The notes beneath the pieces were generated by a model. That model made no database searches and had not been told where the DNA came from. It worked only from the letters and a program-made list of their open reading frames with translations. The translations under genes were made by a program, and so were the position numbers. 64,000 nucleotides of DNA from Symbiodinium natans (lineage: Eukaryota; Sar; Dinophyceae; Suessiales; Symbiodiniaceae). Shown in pieces: positions 55,583 to 64,000 of the stretch. The stretch is taken from assembly GCA_905221605.1 (NCBI GenBank), contig CAJNDS010001180.1:62001-126000 (forward strand), in the 5' to 3' direction. Each line of letters starts with the position of its first letter. Position 1 is the first letter of the stretch.

Positions 55583-57727
55583 GGGAGCGGTATTGGTTAT
55601 TATACATCGCATGGCATACAAGTGTTTTGTATATTTTGTTTGATAAAGTTTACAATGCATATATATATATGCATGTATGATATGTATGTATAATATATAT
55701 ATATATATACACACATAAGGCCTTCTACAAAACGAGCTTTGCAGACGGGCCCTGCAGAGCACTAATGCAGGCTGCTTTGCCTTCGCCCGGCTCACCCATC
55801 TTTTGCATCAGTGTGGTTCCGAATCGTAGATACTTCCTTGCAAAGGTTTTGGCGGGTTATTATAGTATATTTAAACAGGGACCCTAAGTCCCTAAGGAAT
55901 ACTACTAGTAGTTCTTCCGACCCCTCTATTCGGTGCCATGCGAGAGAGAGGTACCTTGCCGGTCAGCTCCCCGCCGACTGCCACGACAGCCTCCAACAAC
56001 CCTGCCATGACATCACCAGACGCTCATCTGAGGCTACAGTTTAGGGTTTAGGGTTTATGGAGTAGGGTTTAGGGTTTAGGGTTACCTGCGGCTACATGAA
56101 GGTTCCCAAAAGTAGGGGTACCCTTTGGGTGGTTCCCTTTGAGGGGATTCTTTTCGATTTGGGGTGTAAGAAGATGCACCCCTTTTTTGGGAAATGCCCA
56201 GATAGAGCCGAGTTAGAGACTTGCGTGCTCTTACGCCGGCACTGCCGCATCCGCACCTTGAAGGATCCCTTCCTGATGGGTGTGAACTGCTATGCCGAGG
56301 TTTTCCTGGCAGCCAGGCAGCAAGTAACCGAGATCTTCTCGGAGAGCTTTTCGTTCTCGAATTTTCAGCCAGGGCTTCGCTCTACAAATCTGCCTTTTTC
56401 TTCTCACAGGTTCCGGTGCTGCTGCGATCTTGTCTCGGGTCGATGGGGCTCGCTCTTCTCTCCCTTAAGGGTGCCCTTAACGGAGCCCTTAAAGGAGCCC
56501 TTAAGGGTGCTCCCCAAAAAAAGCGCCCCCCCCCCCCCCCGAGGAAGTGCCAGACGTGGCGCTGTCCGGGATTCACGTCGATCCCAAGGTCGCCTCTCGA
56601 GAGGGCGGAGAGCTAAAAGCGCCCTCAAGGACTCCTTCCGGACACCAAGCCCTGATCGCCCGCCCGCCTCACGTCTGACGCAGTCCTACAGAAATTGTAA
56701 CCTTTTCTAGGTGGAACTGTTGAGGAGGTAAGGGTTGTAAGTATACCTGTATACACTTACACATTTAGACCTGCAAAAACGAACCGCCAACCCTCCCAAG
56801 GGTGCACATGTCTGGGGGGGAAGATTACATGCGGAGTTTACGTGCCAGTGAACCTCTTAGGCAGAGCATCAGGGTCCTATCGTGTGAGCTTGTGAGCTTC
56901 GTTTGAGCTGAAAGTGTTGTCACATCTTAGCAAGTCCGAGAAGCCGCATTGCACACAGGCTGTCACTGTTTATCCGACCACCCGCGTGTATGGCGGTGTG
57001 GCAGTGCAGAAGGAGTTCCTCACTGGAAAGTCACTCGGCCCCACACAGCTGCGCTCCGGGCTTTGGCTTCTAAAGCTAGAAGGTGCCTCTGGACATCCCG
57101 TAGCTAGTTGCGGAAGTAGACCAGAGGGGCGTTTGATGACCTACAACATCTACAAGTTCCCAGCTTTGGACCAACGACCATGTTGGTGACAGCCCTCAGA
57201 GTGCTTTCCTCCAAGGTACATTATTTGGAACATGGCTGGAGATGTCAGAGGTGGGTGAGAGTTCGTCACAAGCATCGTTCTCTCGTTTAGAGGTTCTGAG
57301 CATGTACCTCATGTTTCCCGCCTTTTTTTTCCTCGTGGGGAAGGTCACTTCAACGGCCTCGAGTTTGACCAGGAAGGCCCTGACACCGAGCCAGCGCAGA
57401 AAAGCGAGGCTCAGTGACTCTTCGCTCGCTGGACTCAGGCGTGATGTCCATGGCATCTCGTAGCTCATTCGGGTTGGAGCAGCACGGAGCTTTCCGAACA
57501 GCCATAGGCCAACCTCGCATGTTGCAAACGGCTGCGCTGGACAAGAAGTCTCGCACGGCTCAGGAGCCGAGAGCGCGCGCGGAGTCGAAAGGGTGCCGGG
57601 GTCAGAGTTCGATTCGGGTTTGGGCCGTCCGGGTGAGCCTTGCCCTGGGAGGGGGGGGGGTTTAACACATTCGACTTCAACGAGCGCTTTCTTCTTCTTG
57701 TGGGCACCTTCCATGGCGACACCACAA

Positions 57728-57825
57728 GTTAGGGTTTAGGGTTCAGGGTTCAGGGTTCAGGGTTCAGGGTTCAGGGTTTAGGGTTTAGGGTTTAGGGTTT
57801 AGGGTTTAGGGTTTAGGGTTTAGGG
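57728..57825 (+). repeat. TTCAGGG to TTTAGGG array
   Basis: Five TTCAGGG units grade into seven TTTAGGG units. Confidence 0.9.
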
Positions 57826-58171
57826 CCCCAATAGAGCCACGGAAGGTTGAAAGTCCAGGAAGCTGCTCCACAAGTGCCAAGGTCGCAGCATCTGTCCTGT
57901 CCCATATCACATCGGGCCACTTGGCCTTGCCTTTTGAGGATATTGAGGTTTTTAGGGTTTAGGGTTTAGGGTTTAGGGCTTAGGGTTTACCAGTAGGGTT
58001 TTTCAGAAAGTTTTTTGAGAATGTGGCTTTGCCAGGGACTGCTTTTCGGTTCCTAGGCTTTGGGAGGCAAGGAAATGAACCAGATCAAATCTCACACTGC
58101 TCAGGCCTTCTCGTACATTCTACACCCGAACGGCTACCGGATTCAGTAGCTCAGTAGCCGCCACATCCATA

Positions 58172-58263
58172 CAAGGATGGGCTATTATGCCCTGTAATCC
58201 CTTAAAAGGCCCTTTATAGCGTTCATTATGGAGATTTGAAGGCCTACTAGCCCATCCGGGTAG
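58172..58263. mobile_element. Family A inverted-repeat element
   Basis: Arms CAAGGATGGGCTATTATGCC and GGCCTACTAGCCCATCCGGG. Confidence 0.7.
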
Positions 58264-58560
58264 CCATAGCCCGGCAGATCATGGACATCCCGATGATCAC
58301 GCCGTCTGGCCATAGCTATGACTTTCGATCAATCGTGGGGCTCCCAGCTGCTGTTCCTTAGCAACCCTAAACCCTAAACCCTAAACAAAGCAGTCTGAAC
58401 TTTGAATCCGAACTTTGGCCAATGTTATGCCCGACCTTTTCCTCGTAAACGCATGCGACACGGGTGGGAAAGAAAACCCTAAACCCAAACCCTAAACCCT
58501 AAACCGCAAACCCTAAACCCTAAACCCTTAATCCTAAACCCTAAACCCTAGCCTTTGCAG

Positions 58561-58684
58561 AGACCTTCAGCCGCCCCTCAATGCTCGGGAAGTTCCCCCT
58601 CCAAACGCTGCACCCAGACCGAATGGCTGGCAAGACGCCGCGTGGACCCGTTGACTCTGGCACCGCCTGCACCTCAAGATTCAG
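58561..58684 (+). CDS. Exon directly after a CCCTAAA array, unidentified
   Basis: Acceptor GCCTTTGCAG, 124 nt, donor TTCAG|GTCAGA. Open in two frames; the better one contains QTEWLARRRVDPLTLAPP. Followed by a triplet microsatellite. Confidence 0.45.
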
Positions 58685-58689
58685 GTCAG

Positions 58690-58840
58690 ATAGTAGTAAT
58701 AAAAATGATAATCAAAATGATGATACTAATAACAATAACAATAATAAGAATATTACTAATAGTAGTAGTAATAGTAATAAAAATAATCAGTAATAAGAGT
58801 ACTAGTAATAGTACTACCAATAATGCTAATAGTAAAGAGG
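58690..58840. repeat. AAT/AGT triplet microsatellite
   Basis: Imperfect AT-rich triplets over about 150 bp. Confidence 0.85.
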
Positions 58841-59320
58841 GTTCTCGCAGATACTGCGCCACTTCACTTTGTGGGAGAGTAGATTGCTGCGAACGGTGCT
58901 TTCTTTGAGGTGCGATTGTTAGGTGACAGGGCCATGGCCAGTGGCAAAGGGGATGCCGAATGGAAAGAATGGAACAGCAAAGAACCTCGAAATGAGATTC
59001 CACCCCAAGGAGGCTAACTAATTGCTTTGGCCAGACCTGTCCCATACCAGAGATGCAAAGCTTCAAAGCAAGTCAAGTAGCTGAACTCCTTGGTTCATCC
59101 AAGATCTTTCACAATGCTGAAAACGCAGGACCAGGGAGGCACGAAACACACAACTTGGTTTTCACTGAGGCTCTCTCCGGGGGAGCTCTACCCCAATCGC
59201 GTTCTCCAGGCATGAGCTTCACATGCTGCTTAATGCTTCTACGGAGCAAACGATTGCGATGGAACCCTATACTGTCACTAGCTCTGTCGTGTGGGACCTC
59301 TGCTGGTGTGACACCGGCAG

Positions 59321-59372
59321 GATGAAATCATAGCACAGCTGGACAAGTTGTGCAAGACTGCAGACGAGAACG
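59321..59372 (+). CDS. Short exon with consensus splice sites
   Basis: Acceptor ACCGGCAG|G, frame DEIIAQLDKLCKTADEN, donor G|GTGAGT. Clearly exon-like; gene unknown. Confidence 0.6.
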
Positions 59373-59723
59373 GTGAGTACGAGCCACCCACCTGATGTAT
59401 GTGCTGGGCCAGTGATGTTTACTTCCGCTTGTCTGGACCCTGGGGCCTGAAAGCAACAGTGCATGCCCAACACATTATGCACAGGCTAACGCCATGCCTG
59501 CTTGAATGCCCACGTCGCAAATGCGTTGCATGGCGGAACTGTATTAGTATAGTACGAGGGCATGTACAGCCCTTCCTGGAACGGGATGAAGTTTCTGCAT
59601 TGTGGGTGTTTTCGTCAACGAATGCCGTTTAGATTCCCACTTCAACCTCAAAAAAGTCGGGTTCACCCTTTTTCTTCCTTGTGTACAGATCACGCAGTTC
59701 TCGGCGGATGTTACCTGTGTGGC

Positions 59724-59795
59724 TTGGGATGTTCCCCCTTGTACTCACAGTCCTTACTCGGGATTATAACAGGAGGTACTAGAATCCCCCATCAA
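59724..59795 (+). repeat. Dispersed repeat E, copy 2
   Basis: See 21306-21380. Copy 2 continues with GGGATTATAACAGGAGGTAC. Confidence 0.65.
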
Positions 59796-59934
59796 GGACG
59801 TTCAGTATAGGGGGGAAGATCTCAATGTGTGAGGCTCTACGATGCAGCGCGTACCAGGCTGAACTACATCCGTGGCTTGACTATCCCGCCTCTTGAGGCG
59901 AGGGGCTTGCAGCTTGAAGCCCATGGCGAGTTGG

Positions 59935-60037
59935 GAGTTTACGAAAAACACGGGACCCCAAATTCTGAGCCCCCAAATAGTAGGATTTCCCTTTTTTGTA
60001 AGGACCCCAATAAGATACCCCGAATTTCGGGAACCCC
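59935..60037. mobile_element. Family C inverted-repeat element starting at an exon end
   Basis: Left GAGTTTACGAAAAACACGGG, interior CCCAAATAGTAGGATTTCCC, right CGAATTTCGGGAACCCC. The coding-like block before it (about 59860-59934, RGLTIPPLEARGLQLEAH) ends at its GTTTAC. Confidence 0.7.
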
Positions 60038-61262
60038 TAGTTGGACGTTTGATGAAGCCCACCTACACTTTGGGCAGGGGGGGCATGTGAAAAGAAAGCT
60101 CAACGGCAAAAATGCAGCAGGAAACCGGTGAAGCATTCTTCATCTGCTTCAGCTTCGCGATCTTATGGAGTGCCAGTTTAGGGGGGTTTAGGGTTCAGGG
60201 TTTAGGGTTTAGAGTTTAGGCTCAGGGTTTAGGAATTAGGGCTTCTCTGACTTTGTGGCGTAGGAGCTGTGGAGTGATTTTGTCAGGGCGAAGCCAAGCG
60301 CACCACGCGGATTCAGAAAGTGCGACCCGGCTGCGAAAATAATGCGAGGCTTCTGAGGAAACTTACTGGCTCAAAACCCAACTTTTCAACTTTTGGGCTT
60401 CTCATAAGGTAGTTTGTTCGGAAAGTGTCAACTTCTATTTCCTTGGGTTTTGGGCCAGTAAGGGAAAGGCTTAGCTTTGCCTAAAGCTGCAAAAAAATCT
60501 GCCCCAGTCCATCCTACTTGAAGAGTTGTGCCTGGACGCGTGCTGCATTTGTTGCTGTGCTGACTTTGCGTCTTTTCTCATGACCTTCAAGAATGTCGTG
60601 ATGCTGGCGGCTCTCTGTCCACATCTCGTAACATGGGAGATGCCAAAAGCCTCCCTTCGGCATTTTCCACGCCTTGACCATTCAGGGTGCATTGAATGCA
60701 AACTGACATGCTAGACATTGAAAACACAACCCTGCCACCCCAACTTTCAAAACTTGCAGCTGAGATTGGACCGCTGTGCCATCTATGCAGTGTGGCCCGG
60801 GCCTTTGCAGCTTCCGGGGGCAGTTTTTTTGGTCGAGATCGACAAAGCCGAAGCCGCGAAGTGCACTCGGCAGGCCCTGAAAGGGGCTGGCATGGAACAA
60901 GCAGAGTGATCCGGGTTCAGGGTTTATAGGGTTTTTGGGGGTTTTTAGTGTTTTTTGAAGAGGCGGTTTCAGAAAGCGGTCAGCCGGAAGCCTCTTTAGG
61001 TGCGGCCTCCTCGCCTGGGAGCAGATGCTTGTGCAGCTTGGCCCATGTCATGGTCTCTGCACGTCTCTGTTGGGAGCGGTCAGCTTATGTTCCATCAGGC
61101 CCCCCCCAAACTTGCCCCCAGGCAGGTATCCCCAAGTTTTCTCTACTAAAGCTCTCGGCTTGCTTGATTCTTTCCTTTGTTCAGAGTGAGAGCAATTGGC
61201 CGCGCGATCCGACAGATTTTCAACTCTGATCGGACTTTTGCCCAGCAGTGGTACGGCTGAGT

Positions 61263-61366
61263 TTTCCTTTGTCATGGTGGGGTAACTTTTTTACATGTCT
61301 AAGGATACTTCAAACTCAATAAGGACTAGAGATTTCAATTTTTGACACTATCCCAACCATGAAACT
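61263..61366 (+). repeat. Diverged direct repeat, copy 1 (copy 2 at 61860-61957)
   Basis: Shared words in order: CTTTGTCAT, GGGTAAC, TTTTACAT, AAGGATAC or AAGGGTAC, CAATAAGGA, ATCCCAAC and ATGAA. About 100 bp, AT-richer than the surroundings. Confidence 0.65.
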
Positions 61367-62067
61367 AGTTCTGAGTTGACTGACTGGTCACGCTGCCGCC
61401 TTAAACGAACTAGCATAGAAGAAGAGAGCAGCTAACGTCACACCTTGAACCAGAAACCGCGAGACACCCTCCGAAGAAAGAACGAAGAACAGGCGTTTAG
61501 AGGGTGTCTTGAGTCGGTTGCCTCTTTAAACTCAGAGCTGATGGGAAGGCCATTTTTCTAGAGACCTTGCCATAGGGAAGGCCCGTCCTAACCGAAAAAC
61601 AACTCCTGCAGAACTGCCACTTCTCTGTGGATCTGGACATGTTGCTTCAGCTCAGGTTCACAACATCCTTCGGCGCGATTCTGCGCCGTGTCAGACCGTT
61701 TTTGGAAATATCAATTTAGATAAATGCACAGGGTTCGGCACAAGTACGGTTGACAAGGTCCATGCTAAAGGCTAGATTCTGCAGAGCCACAGGTGTTTGC
61801 TGCTCGATGCCCGCAACTCCCTGCGCATGCGGGTCGGCACCCTGCTCAACACACGAAGCTTTGTCATAGTTGGGTAACATTTTACATCTTTAAGGGTACC
61901 TAAACCCAATAAGGAATATAACCTTTAAGTTTTTAATCTTATCCCAACAATGAACAAGGAAGCTCCTCGCCCCACCCGCCGCTGCTGGCCGGAGGGGAGG
62001 GAAGGGGAAATTCCGAGGGCGGTTGGGAGCAACCTTCGCACTCTGTGCGCTCCGTAGAGTTGCAGCC

Positions 62068-62141
62068 CTAAACCCTAAACCCTAAACCCTAAACCCTAAA
62101 CCCTAAACCCTAAACCCTAAACCCTAACCCTAAACCCTAAA
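62068..62141 (+). repeat. (CCCTAAA)n array, ten units
   Basis: Almost perfect, with one CCCTAA unit. Confidence 0.9.
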
Positions 62142-62749
62142 TTGCCATTCGGAGTTGGCGTTCGGTCCATTGGGCGCTCCAAGGCTCGGCTTCATTTTCA
62201 TCAACTTTTTTTGGATATCCTTGGTTTCACAGAATGTTCTCTTTCTTGCACGCTTAGGCGCCTTCTTGCGCACAACTGAAGTCTTCCGCAAGGCTAAGTG
62301 TGCGGGTCATGCTAGATGCGGCCTGGTCTTGTGGTTCAGAGCCGTGCCGCTTTTCAGCCTTGCGCTATGAGGCATCCGAAAAGAAACCCACATCACAGAA
62401 CCACTGGCAGAACGATGCAGAACGCAAGGGGCCATGTTCCCTGCCTTGGGGCAGGCGGCTTTCTTGAAGTATGCCTTCTTGCCCACACCGATGCCAGGGT
62501 GCCAGGGGCTGCAATAGTAATTCTGAGAATCTTAGGGTTCCTTTTCACATGGGAAGTTCATGGGGCAACTCCTTAGCTTGTTGCCGTGCATGTCCGACTT
62601 GAGAATTCCGACTTGTTCCGAACGCTGGCTTCGGAAGCATTGGAACATCTGCCAGTCGAGGCATAAGACAACCTGAGCCCAGGCTCATCACATCAAATGC
62701 TCAGCATGCGGATACTCCCCAGGAAAAGGTGGCCCATGCGACATCATGC

Positions 62750-63505
62750 TTGTATTAACATTACCCATCTTATCTGGTAATTACGCTTCTTTTGATGTTG
62801 GGTGATCTTCATTCTAATGCACTTGTTTGATCCTTATTTGGACCCTATATTCTATCAACATGTATTTTGCTTTTTTGATCAGAAGTTAGAATCTTAATAT
62901 TTCCATTCGGGATCGATTCCCCAAAAGCTTCTGGGATTTGACAATAAATAATCTTTGGCAACCAATCAACTTCTTGGAAGTCTTGTTTGGGGGAATCATG
63001 TGTATACTGCAGGTTTAGAACGTGATACAAGAGCTGATTTTTGCAGGAGTTACAATTTTAATATCCTTACCAGCTGGTACTCAAACCAACTATTGCTTTT
63101 TACATATCTTGAAAATCCAACATTACTACACCTTAGAAGTAGTTCCGTCTTCTTTTTCCTTAATGTAATGTCAATGTTTACTGTAGGTGTTTCTACAGGA
63201 AGAAGGCTTAAATGCTGCAGTAGATCTAGAATTACACTATACATACAATGTTGTAGCACATCTTCATTTTGTTCTTTCTTTAGGAGCTTTAGTTTCTATC
63301 TTCTCTGGAATAGTTGCAGGAGAAAACATTGTTGGTACTAAGAAATAATTACTTTCATCCTGTAGTACACTTTCTCTTTTTCATCTACATTTAGTATATT
63401 TTGGTATTCTTCTTACCCGTTTCCCAATGCATTTCTTTGGATTTGATTTTATGCCAAGAATCCCATCCTGGAATTCCCTGCCATCTATTGGATCAGGCCT
63501 CGGAC
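62750..63505 (+). pseudogene. cox1: Mitochondrial cytochrome c oxidase subunit 1 copy (NUMT), frameshifted
   Basis: In several frames the translation follows COX1 in order from the middle to near the C-terminus: VLTLPILSG, LMLGDLHSNAL, FDPYLDPIFYQHVFCFF, VRILIFPFGID, LLGSLVWGNHVYTAGL, RDTRADF, GVTILISLPAGTQ, NPTLLHLRSSS, FTVGVSTG, LNAAVDLELHYTY, VVAHLHFVLSLGAL, HLVYFGILL, MHFFGFDFMPRIP, LPSIGSG. At least five frame changes and internal stops exclude function. The block is AT-rich, unlike its surroundings, and ends near a poly-C run at 63520. COX1 is the catalytic subunit of complex IV; an internal fragment here is best explained as mitochondrial DNA inserted in the nucleus. Confidence 0.9.
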
Positions 63506-63762
63506 ACCTTGTACAGAGACCACCCCCCCCCCCCCAATTCCTTGTGATTCCCCTTATGCACTCCCCCAAAACCCCCCAAAACCCCCCAAAACCCCCCAAA
63601 ACCTCCCCCCGAAATTCCCCGAAACCCATTCTTGGGATTCTCCGTACGAACTTCCCATGTCTTCGCCGAGCTGAGGCACTGGTCCTGGCATGGGCGAACT
63701 GCACTGGCAGCGCTTCGGGGAGCCCGCCCACCCAGGGGATTCAGGGGTGCCACCGGGCGACT

Positions 63763-63812
63763 CTTTAGGGTTTAGGGTTTAGGGTTTAGGGTTTAGGGTT
63801 TAGGGTTTAGGG
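63763..63812 (+). repeat. (TTTAGGG)n array
   Basis: Seven units. A CCCTAAA array begins at 63975 and runs into the right window edge. Confidence 0.9.
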
Positions 63813-64000
63813 TCTGCTCCACAGAGAATTGTTCCGTAAGGGGAACCTGCGTGCTGTAGAGGGAGGCTCAACTCTTTGATTGCCCAGATGCTCTTGCTGT
63901 CCGTGGCCCCGATGTGCTTGAGCTTCGCGCCGCGATCTCAGCCCTGCCTCAGAAGCCCGCTTGCCGTTGCGAAGGAACCCTAAACCCTAAACCCTAAACC

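Larger units (their letters stand above)
55583..58560. other. Repeats and weak coding signals
   Basis: TA microsatellite (55655-55715), TTTAGGG at 56038-56085, a family B copy (56101-56196), a coding-like block at 56220-56310 (KDPFLMGVNCYAE), a C run at 56527-56540, a frame at about 56950-57080 (YGGVAVQKEFLTGKSLG), TTTAGGG arrays (57728-57825, 57950-57990), a family A copy (58172-58263) and CCCTAAA arrays (58360-58388, 58472-58553). Confidence 0.45.
60038..62749. other. Region with weak coding signals
   Basis: TTTAGGG block at 60178-60245, a frame at 60718-60909 ending VEIDKAEAAKCTRQALKG, a diverged direct repeat pair (61263-61366 and 61860-61957) and a CCCTAAA array (62068-62141). No gene identified. 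Confidence 0.4.

Noticed and set aside
56101-56710. 204-codon plus-strand frame as a gene
   Set aside because: It begins inside a family B element and ends in C-rich, inverted GGGCTCCTTAA-type repeats; at most a short exon near 56220-56310 is credible.
62955-63341. Plus-strand 128-codon frame as an intact gene
   Set aside because: It follows cox1 only in parts; similarity switches frames several times, so it is a pseudogene.
1-64000. Window as a true chromosome end because of the many TTTAGGG repeats
   Set aside because: Arrays are short, in both orientations, scattered through 64 kb and interleaved with exons, so they are interstitial.

Overview
This window reads as nuclear DNA of a dinoflagellate, probably Suessiales-like (Symbiodinium/Polarella type). 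The evidence is internal. Dozens of interstitial TTTAGGG/CCCTAAA arrays are scattered through it. Protein-coding sequence is split into very short exons (30-250 nt). Nearly every inferred acceptor is AG followed by G, and many donors are GC or GA instead of GT. A diverged mitochondrial cox1 copy lies at the right end. No bacterial operon, rRNA, tRNA or CRISPR array was recognised. All gene models were read by eye from splice sites, reading phase and family motifs; no alignment was run.

Layout. 1-3501 (minus strand): the 5' part of an LTR-retrotransposon polyprotein (gag, CCHC knuckle, aspartic protease, and a GRF zinc finger in a shifted frame), open across the left edge, with leader/LTR-like sequence to about 3770. 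5400-18943 (plus strand): exons of unknown function leading into one long gene that appears to carry two complete ADP-ribosyltransferase (PARP-type) catalytic domains, each with its H-Y-E triad. 20288-28700 (plus): a FAD-dependent desaturase/amine-oxidase family gene (hydroxysqualene dehydroxylase or carotene-desaturase-like) in at least 14 recognisable exons. 31-60 kb: scattered well-formed but unidentified exons, an intronless 207-codon frame at 32431-33054, a gene start at 37935, a 3' exon ending at 55582, and many repeats. 62750-63505: cox1 pseudogene.

The most striking structural signal is the relation between repeats and splicing. (TTTAGGG)n arrays often begin exactly at an exon's 5' splice site (GTTTAG...), and (CCCTAAA)n arrays often lie just upstream of the next acceptor, so many introns carry inverted telomeric repeats at their two ends. 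Several families of about 90-110 bp terminal-inverted-repeat elements, with ends such as GTTTCCGAAA or GTTTACGAAA, sit in introns in the same way and may be introner-like elements.
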